Counted from the stretch's first letter, positions 35,569 to 47,629 are shown. The stretch: DNA of 64,000 nt from Chrysomallon squamiferum (GCA_012295275.1 CM022673.1:572001-636000), one strand, 5' to 3'. Translations and numbers: made by a program. Notes: generated by a model from the sequence alone, not told the origin.

Positions 35569-36250
35569 TGCAATAAGTATTGTAGTAAAAGGATAAAAAG
35601 ATATTCTTCTATTAATACTTGAGGTGTATATTGATACACAGTGCAGTAAGTACTGTAATAAAAGGATGTATTAACAAATATTTATACAAGAACAAGATAG
35701 TGAGTGTAGATTTGTTATGTTATTATTAATCAGAGTATTTGATGTTAATAATATGGTATATGTTGACTTGTTAAAACAGTACTGACAGCAAGAGCACACT
35801 AACAAGACAGTATGGGTATATTATGTTAACATTTAGTCAAATTATTTTTCCATTAGATGTTCTGGTGTTAATACAGGTGTGTCTTGACATGTGAATGTAT
35901 GAGAAGATATATTTAAACCAATGGATATTTCTGGTAAAATTATGTGGGTATATGTATGCTAACTTTAATCATAGTATTCAGCAGGATATATTAAAATTAA
36001 CATTATAAAATAATAATGACAATATTAAATTTTTTAAAACATGTTCTCAGTTACATTTTAACTTAATGTTAATAATCCATGTAGATGTCAGATATTTAAA
36101 CATTATATAGACTAATACGTTAAAACAATAATGATAGCAAGGGCTAAGTTACAATAAAGTACAGGTATGTTTGGTATGTTAACATCAATCACAATGAGTA
36201 CATATGGAATCATCTTGGGTAATGCTGACATATAGTAGTTCTGTTTACCT
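35569..36250. repeat. Decayed minisatellite, about 115-bp unit with a 350-bp higher-order period
   Basis: TTAAAACA..AATGAtAGCAAGgGC at 35771 recurs at 36120, and GGTATATTATGTTAACAT at 35814 recurs near 36163, both with an offset of about 349 bp. Intermediate copies of the ATGTTAAC..AATCA core lie near 35708 and 35945. A separate 73-bp duplication (TGCArTAAGTAyTGTArTAAAAGGAT) is at 35569 and 35642. Confidence 0.75.
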
Positions 36251-36369
36251 GTTATATATTTCCACAAAGTACTTTTTTTTGTTTAAATTAGTGTTGTGTC
36301 TGTGTCAAAGTATTTATTTATCAATTCATAATATATTCATCACAAAATACTTTTTCATTAGCTCTTTTT

Positions 36370-36720
36370 TTTTAGCATGCTGAACCATCTTTAATAATGC
36401 AGAGTTTTAGTATCAAATATTAAAGTTGGTTGATACAGGGCTGCCATTTTTAAAACATTAGTACTTATCCTGTATATGGATTCTATCCCAGGAGCTGCTT
36501 AAGGTACTTATACTACATCTTTTTTCAGACTAGTCCTTTGGCACACTAACAGTCTCTGAAAGATAATCCAGTCTCCTTTATCTAACACAGTGGTGGTGTA
36601 TCTGCTTAAGATACAGTGGATAGTTTGGTTAATCCTTCTTAGTGAAGACACTGAGCTATTTCTTGTTCCAGATAGTGCTGGAGGCTGAGGTATGTACTAT
36701 TCTGTCTTGGTATGGAATAT
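36370..36720. other. Moderate-complexity island
   Basis: Balanced DNA with a short dyad GTATC..TTAA..GATAC at 36598-36614. No coding frame of note. Confidence 0.35.
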
Positions 36721-37214
36721 AAAAGATCTCTTGCTGCTAATAGGAAAATGAAGGATATTTGTTTTCTCTCATTATTTCATTGGTACTTATCTGTAGGACT
36801 AATAACAATAAACAATAAATTACAAGTGTCATTAAATGAAACATTTCCTTATTTCCTATGCCCAAGACAGACTTGTTTGAGTCTTATTTCAAAATGACTT
36901 GAACAAGCATCAAAGTTAACCTTCAAAAATATAATAATAATAATAACAATAAATAATAATAATAATTATTACTATTTTACTTTCCAATTTATTTCATCTC
37001 AGTGTGATTAAAAACACATAAACTACCTGGGACAGTTTGAACTTTAATTTAAATTCTTATAATTTTGTTTTTATTTTTTTCATTTAAAAAAAAAAAATTA
37101 AACACAAACTATTTAATAAATGTTTTGCTTAAAATTTCTCAACACACTAAAAGTAAAGTTATTGTTTAATAATTACAGTAATAATAACAACAAAGTTAAA
37201 AGAAAACAAAAAAC

Positions 37215-37450
37215 TGGACGGTTTTCTTAATATCATTAACACTGAAGAAATGACTCAGAGAGGAAACGCTTCTGGCGAGCAATTGAAAATATTGACTTGA
37301 TTTAGCACTTTGTTGCATCTTATTGCATAGTACAAAGAAATATCAAACATTTGCAGGAATTAATTGGCAGCTAGATGTCATGATGCACAAGTCGATGCAT
37401 GTCGTTAACATTCTTCAGTGTTTCTTCTTTACTTGATTAACTGATGTTCT
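37215..37450. other. Strong complexity island, candidate conserved non-coding element
   Basis: About 235 bp with dense, varied short words: TGACTCAG-like AP-1 half (37251), GGCGAGCAATTG (37274), repeated TTGCAT, GGAATTAATTGGCAGC (37356), and GATGCACAAGTCGATGCATG. The texture and sharp borders are typical of homeodomain/POU-bound elements. No ORF. Confidence 0.5.
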
Positions 37451-37499
37451 GTGTTGCTATTCCAATGCTGAAACAACTGTTGATTTTTAAATATGTATT

Positions 37500-37620
37500 T
37501 GTTGTTGTTACTATTTTATTATTATTATTGCTGCTGCTATTTGTTATCATCGTTAATGTAATTGTTGTTATTGCAGTTATTATATATTTTATTATCATTG
37601 CTGTTTCTGTTAATAATTAA
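37500..37620. repeat. Imperfect TTG/TTA/CTG triplet cluster
   Basis: Interrupted GTT, ATT and GCT triplets. Confidence 0.7.
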
Positions 37621-38135
37621 TATAATTTATATCTGGAGTTTACAATGCTTAGCATGTATGAATGATATCCTTTAATAATGTAATTTATAAGTATTTTAAA
37701 AAGGGTGATTTCTTTAATTGATCATAACTGGCATCATGACTGACTCAGTCTTTCTAAGCTTAGTGACTGACATTCTGTCTAGTACATCTATAGTCGGTTA
37801 TACTTAGTTATTACATCACTGCTGAATTTCTTAGACATCTAGGTAAAGTATAGAGACAGAAAGGTAACGTTTATGTTCTTGAAAGTGATGTTTAAATGTA
37901 AGCTTTTATTATCATACATTTTATAGTGTTTGATAATAAACATTAAATTATCAAATTCAATTTTATAGTATTTTTATTTTATTATTATTACTTTTTTTTA
38001 TACATAATGAAAGTATAAATTTTCACTATGTATTTGCATCTCATTAATCTTTTCATAAATTATTAACATATGTAACTTAACACATTTTAGTTATTCAGTA
38101 AACAATATGGTTTTTGTTACTGTTGTTGTTTTAAT

Positions 38136-38136
<1 letters not shown>

Positions 38137-38172
<36 letters not shown>
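38137..38172. repeat. (CA)18 microsatellite
   Basis: Pure run. Confidence 0.96.
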
Positions 38173-38177
<5 letters not shown>

Positions 38178-38449
38178 TACATATAATATTACATTATGCA
38201 TTTCCTGCACATCAGAAAAAGACATATGTATATGTATTCCATAAAAAGCACTTAAAAACTCATATTACAAGAAGCCATTACTATTTTTAATGAAATAATT
38301 ATTTAACAAAAATAAACAATGAAAAGAAGGATAAAAATTGTCAAGATGCATTTTCTTCTTCTTCTGATCAATTAATGTTCCTTTAATCTTTAAATAAATA
38401 AATAATAATTAAAAAACATAATATTATCATGTGGTAGGGATTTAAAAAT

Positions 38450-38710
38450 TTAATTACGTTAATACAACATTGTCACATGCAGCATGTTTTCTGCTACATT
38501 GGTGTGAAATGCATTGACCAAATCCAAACCAAAGTCTGTATTATTGGAATAAGAATCAATAGGAACACTTCAGGTTTCCTAGTAACAATGGGTTCCAAAT
38601 CTTTTTATACAGATCCAGGTTTGTGAATTTAACTGAATCTGACCATGATTTGTAATTACAAAACTTTCACACACAAGGCTCAAATAAGGCTCAGCTAGAA
38701 AAAGAACGAG
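38450..38710. other. Complexity island
   Basis: About 260 bp of balanced DNA including CACATGCAGCATGTTTTCTG and CCAAATCCAAACCAAAG words; no ORF. Candidate regulatory DNA. Confidence 0.4.
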
Positions 38711-39327
38711 GTTTGGTGTATAAATATTTTTTGTTCTTCTCTCTTGTTTACTTATTTATTAAATTCTATATAAGTATTCTGAAGAAACTTTGCTTTGATT
38801 TTAAAAATAAAGGGCAAAATCAAACTTTTTAATATATTTATTTTATATTATTATTTTTTGTTTTGTTTTGTACATATTAAAATGATGTTGAGGTGTCTAT
38901 TTTCTTTTTCTCTGCTTATGACAATGTTTATTTGTAATTTGTATTGTCTAAAATTTTTATTTTAAAACATTCTTAAAAAAAAAAAACACTTTTTTAAAAA
39001 CTAAAACAATAGTAAATATTTTTACTGGTATGTCTAGTATATTTTTTCCCCTAATATTTAAACAACAACAACAGAAACATTATCTGTAAATAATTATCAC
39101 AAATAGACTTTCATAATTCTTATTTATCTAGGCTAAAATGCTTTCCCCTCATATATATATATATTTTTTTTAATGAAAAATATTCTGATTTAAAAAAAAA
39201 AGAGTAAACAAAAACATAATTATTATTTGTAATTATTTATGGTCTGCAAATGACAGACACCTTTTCCTAATATTTGTAACTATTTTTTTATTAAAAGTAT
39301 TCTGCAAAAAAAGTATAATAATAATAA

Positions 39328-39329
<2 letters not shown>

Positions 39330-39359
<30 letters not shown>
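39330..39359. repeat. A-run, 30 bp
   Basis: Homopolymer run. Confidence 0.96.
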
Positions 39360-39360
<1 letters not shown>

Positions 39361-39424
39361 GTAATTTATTATCTGTAATTATTTCTGCTAATATGTGTCT
39401 GTAAATGACAAAGACATGAAGACA

Positions 39425-39565
39425 TTTTATGTCCATAACAATGGGGTTTAGCGGAGATTAAGGAAATACATTTCACCAATCATGAAGCTAATACTGTGTT
39501 GATACCGCAAGGCAACAGAGCCATCATAGCACTATAAATCTACATCTTCTGTGACAACAATCAAC
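39425..39565. other. Complexity island, candidate conserved non-coding element
   Basis: About 140 bp containing TTAGCGGAGATTAAGG, CCAATCATGAAGCTAAT and ACCGCAAGGCAACAG, varied words with several CpGs that stand out from flanking A/T runs. No ORF. Confidence 0.42.
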
Positions 39566-40589
39566 AGAGGTGTAACAAATACACATGATTTGTTAGTATC
39601 ATTATTCACATATCAAAACAAGAGAGAGAAGAAAAAAAGTAATGTAAGGATGATGTGCTTGCCAGAAATGTAATCACAGCTTACTTACTAGTTTACTTGC
39701 AGAGTGAATGTTATATTCCTGTAGATATTATTAATGTACTAATGTTACCTATCAGGTTAATCTTCAGTTGATATTAATTCTAATTCTTATAGGAATGGGT
39801 AATAGTATTTTAACATTAGAAATAGGAATGTACACTAATTCTACATTACTATGTAATATACATATTAGAAATAAGAATTTATAAAACTAACAATTCTATT
39901 GCCAAAATATTTTTCTTCATTCAGTTATTTCCCATTCCAATTCACAGTACCACAATGACCAATTTATCAATGACCAAGGCATGATTCCCTGTCTATGGAA
40001 AAGTGGATGTAAAACATGTTTTGATGTTAAGTAAAAGTAAATAAAACATGATTATCTGCCATTCGAGATACTAACCTGAGAAAGCTAAACACAGTCATTT
40101 TCGTCAATATTAAATTTAAATATTTTATAAAAGTTTAAGAATTTTATGGTACCTTCATGGACTTAATTTCAGCAAGAATATGACTTGACAACAATTAGCA
40201 ATTTCATCAATTTAATTGTCAAGCTTTACAATACTGAAAGCAATATGAATCTATGCTCTGAGGTTTTGCATTTCATTATTTTTACCAATGATATTAGCAA
40301 TGGCATCTTTAAAAAACAAAGAAATAAAGAAAAAGAAAAAGAGAAAAATCATTTTCCATTCTGTAGAACTACCATGTAGATGAGCTTTATACATGTGTTC
40401 ATTTATGTCTTATAATGATAAAGCTTTTCTTGTTCATGAGATGGTAATGTACCTTTTGACTGGACAAGTGGCAGAAATAGTTTAGTGATATGATAACATT
40501 GGCACATTAGATAACAGTTAAAAAGATAAAAGGATAAAAAATATTACAGCCAGATGCAATTGGATAGAATGAATTGGAAGAATGAGATA

Positions 40590-40680
40590 ATCAAAATAGG
40601 ATGGACTGATGGATGGATGTATGGATAGGTTGGTGGTAGATAATAGCATTTGTTATGGGGATGGAGGATGTATGGATGAA
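40590..40680. repeat. Imperfect (GGAT)n / (GATG)n repeat
   Basis: Interrupted GGAT and GGTA tetranucleotides. Confidence 0.8.
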
Positions 40681-40815
40681 ATAAAATGTATAGAAAGATA
40701 GAAAATTTTCATTCTCTTCGTCAAAAAGGTTTATATTTGTCAAAAACAATGCACAAATCCTTATGCTCTTGTGAAAGAAAACATTATTATTAACTTTTGT
40801 TTTATTTCTCTAATG

Positions 40816-40842
<27 letters not shown>
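40816..40842. repeat. A-run, 27 bp
   Basis: Homopolymer run directly left of the strongest island. Confidence 0.95.
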
Positions 40843-40846
<4 letters not shown>

Positions 40847-40849
40847 GCA

Positions 40850-41570
40850 ACAGTTTAAAGTTTGATGTGCTCTCTTTCTCGTTTGAATCCCAATGAAGGC
40901 CTTGCTGAAGATGGAGAGGAGATCAATAGAGATTGGGAAGGATCACAGTAACAATGGGTTTGATTCGGAAGACTGGAATGGGGAGGACATGCGCCTTGTC
41001 TTCCGATGAATACACAATCAACAAACCGAGTCAACACAATGCAATTTAATTGACTCATCAGCCGTGCTATTATCTGAAATTACAATCAATACCCAAATGA
41101 CATTCCAATACACACATCTCGGCCACCAAATAGATAGGCTATTGTTTGCGAGGCAATTAGCAGCACTGATTTATTACGTTTGTGTACCAAGGTTGGAGAC
41201 TGTGAAAAATGCAATTATTGAGCGCACTGTGCTCTGATGGAGACAATCCCCCAAGCTGAAGTGAATCATACAAACTACTGACATAAATGTTTTGCATGCG
41301 AGGCCAGTGATTGAAAATTTTTACAACTTTTTTTCCCTCCCTTCTTTTCTCACACATCTTTTGTGAGCTCGTTGAGAAATGATGTGCATTTCATGTCCAT
41401 TCATCACGGCGATGATCTTAATCGAGCTAACTAAAATATTGACGCCATCAGGAGATTTCCAAACACATAATGATCAACAACGGGAGAAATATGTTACAGG
41501 TCATTTTTCTCTGCTGTTGAATTACACAATTCACTAAACCCCAATCTCAGAAGCAGTCTCATAAATATAC
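40850..41570. other. Strongest and longest complexity island, candidate ultra-constrained enhancer
   Basis: Some 700 bp with almost no simple repeat, many CpG words and dense factor-like sites: a full AP-1 site TGACTCA (41051-41057) next to a TTTAATTG homeodomain word, TEAD-like ACATTCCA (41101), GCAATTATTGAGCGC (41211), TTAATCGAGC (41419) and ATTGACGCCATC (41438). ORFs of 66-67 codons on the minus strand have no domain and are interrupted between sub-blocks. There appear to be two cores, 40880-41310 and 41355-41560, split by a pyrimidine patch. Confidence 0.55.
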
Positions 41571-42836
41571 AAGTTTTGTTGCTGTCAGTAATTCTTTTTC
41601 TTTTTTCTTTTTTTCATCTTAAACCCATCTCTTTCTTTTTTTATTCTTCTTGTTAGCTGATATCAACCATATTAATGTAGATATATTAAATTTTAAATAT
41701 AGTTTCCATTTCCAAATACAATAAGATAAAAGCTTAAAATGTAAAATAAAATAAAATTGCCAGTTTATTAACTCATAATTTGGATAAAAAATGTCTTTGT
41801 CTAAAACTAATTAAAATACATTAGTAAGTCAACATTTGCAGTAAATGATCATCATTAAATCTATCCTAGTTGGAATGGGAAAAAACCTAACTAGTCCTTA
41901 AATGCAAACTGATCCTACAGTTCAACAAATCTTAAAAAAGTAAATGATGATCATGGTTACAATAACAGAGATAAGGGATGGTTACAAAACTATTATTGGC
42001 TTACTGAGATATTAACAGCTGGTATAAATACATAATATATAATTCAATGTTATTGAATATCTTTTAACAAAAAATGAGTATACAGCTTTAACAAGCCAGA
42101 TAAAAATCAGATATTAGTATAAATCTCTTTATTTTCATTGTCGTAATATCAGTATCAATATCAATCTGCAGACTGTCTGTTATCACATTCATTAACCAGT
42201 CTGAAAAGATGAGATTCACTGACTGCAAGCTGAGACAGCAATCTGACAATGACAGGAACTACTAGTAGAGATCTAATAGTAACAATTTAGAATTTATTCT
42301 ATCATTTAATGTACTCTTTGTGCATAAAAAGAAATTTACCAGAGAAGATGAAACAGAGGAAGGTGAGAGAGAAGATAAAGATAGGGGCACAGAATTTGTG
42401 GGGTGCTGGGGAAATGGTAAGATGGGGACAGGAGCAGAGTATGTGTGGTCAGAAAAAGATATTTAGGAGCAAATTGGAAATAAAAAAATATATATAAAAA
42501 AAAAACAGAAGTAAAAAGATTTGGGAAAAGAATACAATAAGGATGAGCAAATGTCAATAGAAAAGAAAGACACATAAAGCTATTATGGTAATAGTGATAT
42601 TGTAAATTAAGTGATGATATAATTCACTCCATTTTTTTTCTGTCTTCTTTATTATAACTGTTTCCTTGTATTTGAAAGTTTGGAATATACAATATGACAG
42701 ATATAAAAGATATCAGGATGAGATTGTAAAATAAGAGATGACATGAATCATTCTTCCCTCCCCACCTCTATTTCTATTTCTCTCATCTTTGTGAATATGT
42801 GCGTGTGCGTGTGTTCTGTGTGCATTATTGGACATA

Positions 42837-42856
42837 ATAAAACCAGAATTCTCAGT

Positions 42857-42922
<66 letters not shown>

Positions 42923-42970
42923 TGTGTTTCTGTTACTGAATATAGTAAAACCAGAATTATCAGTACTGTT
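42837..42970. repeat. (TG)n microsatellite flanked by a direct repeat
   Basis: A TG run at 42859-42927 sits between two copies of TA(g/a)TAAAACCAGAATT.TCAGTA (42837 and 42944). The repeat pair plus TG tract behaves as one minisatellite unit with about 105-bp spacing. Confidence 0.85.
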
Positions 42971-43127
42971 TAAAAAATAGTTTTCAGCAAGAACAACAAG
43001 ACAAAAAAATTAATTGCCTGGGTTTCGGTGAACTAACTGAATTCTGTGTTATCTTTCACAAGCAGTGAAAATCTTAACATTTTTAAATCGTTATCTATAT
43101 GCATTTAATCATACTGACTGCCAGCTT

Positions 43128-43179
43128 TTGTTTATATCAAAGCACTTTCTAAGTTGTTTATATCAATGCACTTTCATTT
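43128..43179. repeat. 26-bp tandem duplication
   Basis: Copies starting TTGTTTATATCAA at 43128 and 43154; only a few differences. Confidence 0.92.
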
Positions 43180-44189
43180 GTGATCAGTCAAGTTTCCATA
43201 TTAAAGTTTGTTGTTTATTTTAAAACCCATAAATCATGCAGTCAGTGTTTGCATGACCACAGGGGGTACTGCTTATGTTTTAAATATTTCATAATCATAT
43301 GTATGCATGAATATGAATATATATACATACAGACCTACATACATACAAGCCTGTGTGTGTGTACACTATAGTATTTGTATTTGTATGCATGCATGTACCT
43401 GTGTACATGTTTTTAATTAATATTTTAATTAATGCTAACACTGACACATTGTTCATTTTACAAACTATAATAAAAAAAATCAAGTAAAATGTTGCAGTAC
43501 AATTCTAATAAAATATCAGAAATATTTCACAACAAATAATTAAGTAAATAAAATAAACATACAAGAATGCAAATTTAGGTATACTTTGATTTAATGATTA
43601 AAAATATTCCTGATAAGAACATAATTGAAAAATAAATAATCAAATAATTTCATTAATCAAGTAATTAAATTAAATAACAAAACAATAAAAACATTCCATC
43701 ACACTTTGACATTTCTGACAATCTGAGATGGGATATTTTAATAATCTTTCCTTGTTTTTTCTGAAATATATTATGAAGGTTCTAAAAAATAATAATTCCC
43801 TAATGCATTCCCTACAATGGAACATGCAGTCCTTTTATAGCTGACAGAAAACAAAGAAAGTTACAAATGACCACTCTGACCTTGACTTTGTCCTTTGAAC
43901 TGCTTTCAGAATGGGATTGCAGGGTATGATTGATCTAGTATTATTAGTTACTGGGATTCCCAGCAGACACAGATATTGGACATTTCATAATTTAATCTCC
44001 TATCTGTTTAGTCTGAATGATATTCCTTATTTTAATTTTTATTACTTAACTATTATGATGATGATGATGATTATTTTTAATTTTATTGTTGTTGTTGTTA
44101 TATTGTGCTTGTTCTTGTTTTTATTTGATTAGTTAGGGGTTTTATATACATACACTACTTTATATATTCACTGAACATTGAAACCATGT

Positions 44190-44430
44190 CTATCTTGGGT
44201 ATATAAGCCAGGAACACTGGCTGCTTGCCCAAGACTGTATTAGTATGTAAAAAAATATACAAAAATTAAAAGTATATAATAATTATTAAAATTTACAATA
44301 AAAATATTATAGAATTCAGTAAATGGAATTGAACCTAAGACCTATGGTAACTAAAACAAACCTTCACAAGTTTGCTAACAATGACTGATTGCCCACCAGC
44401 AGTTCACAATAAAGCTTATTAAAATATACA
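44190..44430 (-). mobile_element. tRNA-derived SINE relic with preserved Pol III boxes
   Basis: On the minus strand GGTTCAATTCC (44335-44325) matches the B-box consensus GGTTCRANNCC exactly, and TTAGCAAACTTGTG (about 44379-44366) is an A-box-like word about 31 nt upstream, the spacing of a tRNA head. Further left the plus strand has GCTTGCCCAAGACTGTA (44223). In cephalopod tRNA-SINEs as I recall them, a CTTGCCCAAGG block also lies next to the antisense B box. Here an AT-rich 80-bp stretch separates the two. The element is decayed and has no clear flanking duplication. Confidence 0.5.
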
Positions 44431-45378
44431 TGGAAATGAAAGAACCTTGTACCAGTCTTATCATTTCTGATAAAGCTTATCCTATCCAGTAAACAAAAGC
44501 AACAAAATGTAACTTTCTCCATGCCACTGACAAGACACTCTGAGTTTCTGACATCAATTGTTGCTCATTAAGTTTTGTATATCTTGGTAAGCAGCCAAAT
44601 CTCAGTGCCTGTCATCTCCCCCCCCCCAACATTGATAATACCTGGGTCAGCTGTTCTTGTGGCCATTTTATATGGTAAAAGTTTATGAAAACTGCAACTA
44701 ATTTTAACCATTTATGTGGGCATTTAGCCTATTATCAGAACTTTGTCAATCTGACAGTGTTGTTTTCAAGGATGCAGTTAGCCTATTGTAATGGTTAAAT
44801 AACTTTGGTCAAACTGAAAGTGGTTTTGGTGCTATATTTATGATAAATATCTTGTTTATTTCACCTTTTGCCAAAACTACATAATTTTGAACAAAAATGT
44901 GACTGGTTTTGGTGACCATATTTGTAAAACTTATAAGAGTATTTAAATTACTGATTAGAATTATTGTGTGTGTGTGTGTGTATACGTGCATAGATAAATA
45001 CATATGGTCCTGACAACCTTATGTTTACTATACATTCAAATATTAAACTTGTCATTTACTGTAAATGAAAGGAACAAATTGTTTTTATGGCTATATTATA
45101 CGAATTTGTCCACCCATTTAACTTGTGTCCTATTAAAATTGAATACCTGATTCTGATGAAAACAAACAAGTGTACTGTTAGATTCCCTGAACACAAAATA
45201 ATGTCGTAAATTAAAAAAATGATTTTAAAAAAATGTGAATCAAAACAAAGCATTATTTTCAAATGCAATGTATTAATAATAATTTTTATAAATATTAATG
45301 GACAAAAAAAATACTGTAAACCATAATTTATTAAATAAGCTTTTAAAAAAGAATTTTTGGCTTTGTTTTTTTCATATT

Positions 45379-45382
<4 letters not shown>

Positions 45383-45418
<36 letters not shown>
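45383..45418. repeat. A-run, 36 bp
   Basis: Longest homopolymer in the window. Confidence 0.97.
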
Positions 45419-45420
<2 letters not shown>

Positions 45421-45847
45421 AACTTAATAGCCAATTCAACAACATATATCCATTCAAATATTTAACAAAGAGCAATAAAAATACAACACAAAGTTTATAG
45501 TAAAGGTCAAACTTAATTGACAATAATTGACATTCATAACAACAGATACTTACATCTACTTGTACAAGAGGAAATAAAACAAATAATGAGTGTTTTAATA
45601 ATCATGAGTAATCTGAGGGCATGTTTACAAGTACCATAAAATTTAGAACTTTCTTTTTTCCTTTTTTTTTCTTTCTACGCAGTTATCTTTAATTTAAGAA
45701 TGTATGAATGAAAAAAAAAAACCAGTAGACTGTACATGAATTAATTAAATCAGTAAGAAATGAAATGCAATGTCCTGCTAATTAACCAAACGAATTAAAG
45801 AATGTCTAAATGAAACTAAATGAATAATTTGTAAGCACCCACTCACC

Positions 45848-45873
45848 AAAAAAAAAAAAAAAAAAAAAAAAAA
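45848..45873. repeat. A-run, 26 bp
   Basis: Homopolymer run. Confidence 0.95.
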
Positions 45874-46009
45874 GAGTAATAATAATAAAAAATAATAAAA
45901 AGATAGTGTAATAACTGAAGGTTGTAATTTTCTTCTTTTTTTTAAATATATTTTAAAACTTAAAATATTTGCATTAAACATAATTATCAGTTTAATTAAG
46001 ACTTATTTC

Positions 46010-46345
46010 ACAACCTTAATATTCAAGCTATGAAAAGCTTTGGGTTGAAATGTGGTAATATCCTAACTATCTACCAGGAAGATTTGATCTTGTAACCTGT
46101 CACACACAATGGACATATTTTACAACCACACTAAATCCCTTCTTTAGCCACACCGAGTCCACACTGAATTAATATAGCAAGGCTTGAATAGTGTGGGATT
46201 TGTTATCCAAAGAATGTAATTTTGTTGTAAATAATTTAAAATCCAAATCGCTTATGGCATTCTCTTAATTAGAAGATTACGAACTGTTGGTCATTTAATT
46301 CCAGATTTTCTGACTGGAGTTATAATGTAACAGTGCAGTATATGT
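46010..46345. other. Complexity island
   Basis: About 330 bp of balanced DNA without ORFs; includes the dyad AAGCTATGAAAAGCTT at the left edge and CACACCGAGTCCACAC (46150). Candidate regulatory DNA. Confidence 0.4.
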
Positions 46346-46492
46346 TACTGGTAAAAGCTTTAAGTGAATGTATTCCTTATGTGAAAAAGCAATATCCTAC
46401 TCAGAAAATAAACTGAATGAATGAACCAATTAACAAATGATTCACTCCATTATTTATTTGTTATATGAAAGGTTTAGGAAAGATTTTTCTAT

Positions 46493-46495
<3 letters not shown>

Positions 46496-46527
<32 letters not shown>
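46496..46527. repeat. (CT)16 microsatellite
   Basis: Pure run. Confidence 0.95.
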
Positions 46528-46530
<3 letters not shown>

Positions 46531-46624
46531 TTCAACAAATTCTGTTTTAGTTTATTATAATTAACTGTAGTTGTGTTTTATTTTAGTATATTTTTATTTG
46601 ATTAAAAATAATAATAATAATATT

Positions 46625-46672
46625 AATTATAACTGCTTGTATAACAATAATTATAACTGCTTGTATAACAAT
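46625..46672. repeat. 24-bp perfect tandem duplication
   Basis: Two identical 24-bp copies beginning AATTATAACTGCTTG. Confidence 0.95.
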
Positions 46673-47180
46673 ATAAATAACTTTTATCATACAAATGCAA
46701 TCAAAACTTTTTGCCATATTATTTAAATTTATGAAAAAAAGAAGTTTTATATATCAAATTTTAAAAATGACATTAACCCATAATCAACAAGGGAGGAAAA
46801 AAACAACAACAAAAAAAAAACCTCAAAGATTTTATATAATTTTATATTAATTATAATTCTAAATGAAAATTCTTCTAAACAAATTAATTACCAAACTATG
46901 TTTTTAAGTTATTTAATTACTTTCTTTCTGACTTTCAGGAAGCAATAATGTTCTAACTTATGATTCCCATTACAACTGAAAAATCTCAACCATAGCCGAA
47001 ATATTCTTTCAACAGCAAATTCCATAATCAATAAACCAAATTACATGAGAAAATTTTTCTTTTTAAAATTCCAAACTAAAAGCTGCTGTAAAGCTGTTAT
47101 CAATGAACAAATAAAAAAAAATAAAAATAAAGCCGACACAAGACAATGGACACAACAACAGGTACAACTGTAGAACCTAC

Positions 47181-47419
47181 CTGTAGATTGAGTGACTCAA
47201 TGGCAGCGTTGTCGCTGGTTCTAAGAACAACGTTCCCCAGCCTGCTGCGATGGGGAAGGCAGCAGTTTGAAGAGATGTCCGGCTTGTGCCCAATGCCTCC
47301 ATCAGTCCCACTCATCAATACTTTGTGCCAACAACAATAGGCAGCAGGCGAGCCGCTGATCCTTGTAGAAATGACACCAAGCGGTGATCTCAATTACAGA
47401 AGAGTAATGCAGTGATTTG
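47181..47419 (-). other. Candidate exon of an unknown minus-strand transcript
   Basis: A 239-nt segment at about 50 percent GC in very AT-rich surroundings. On the minus strand it is preceded by a pyrimidine tract and CAAG acceptor (TTTTCTTTTTTCAAG, ending 47420) and followed by a good donor, CTACAG|GTAGGT (intron from 47180). One frame is open from just after a stop (47394-47396) to the donor. If translation starts at the in-frame ATG at 47315, it gives exactly 45 codons starting MSGTDGGIG and ending SLNLQ, with the exon ending on a codon boundary. The Kozak context is weak. The opposite strand is also open for 64 codons. I recognise no protein family. It may be a first coding exon, a UTR or lncRNA exon, or a GC-rich regulatory island. 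Confidence 0.3.
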
Positions 47420-47629
47420 CTTGAAAAAAGAAAATTCTCTCCCAAAAAGAAATATAACTTTGATTTTTTTTTTTCAATAATATTTTATATAATATAGATC
47501 ATTGTATTTTTTTCTTTCCTTTTTCATCTAAATACTGTCTAATGTTTCATTATTGTTATATTTTTGTATTATTATTCCTATTATTTGTTTTTTTTAAAAA
47601 CTGATTTTCCAAGTATCACTAAGTCAAAA

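Noticed and set aside
35266-35622. 118-codon ORF with apparent acceptor and donor
   Set aside because: A stop follows the acceptor and the second half is F/S low-complexity; only a non-coding 5' exon would be possible.
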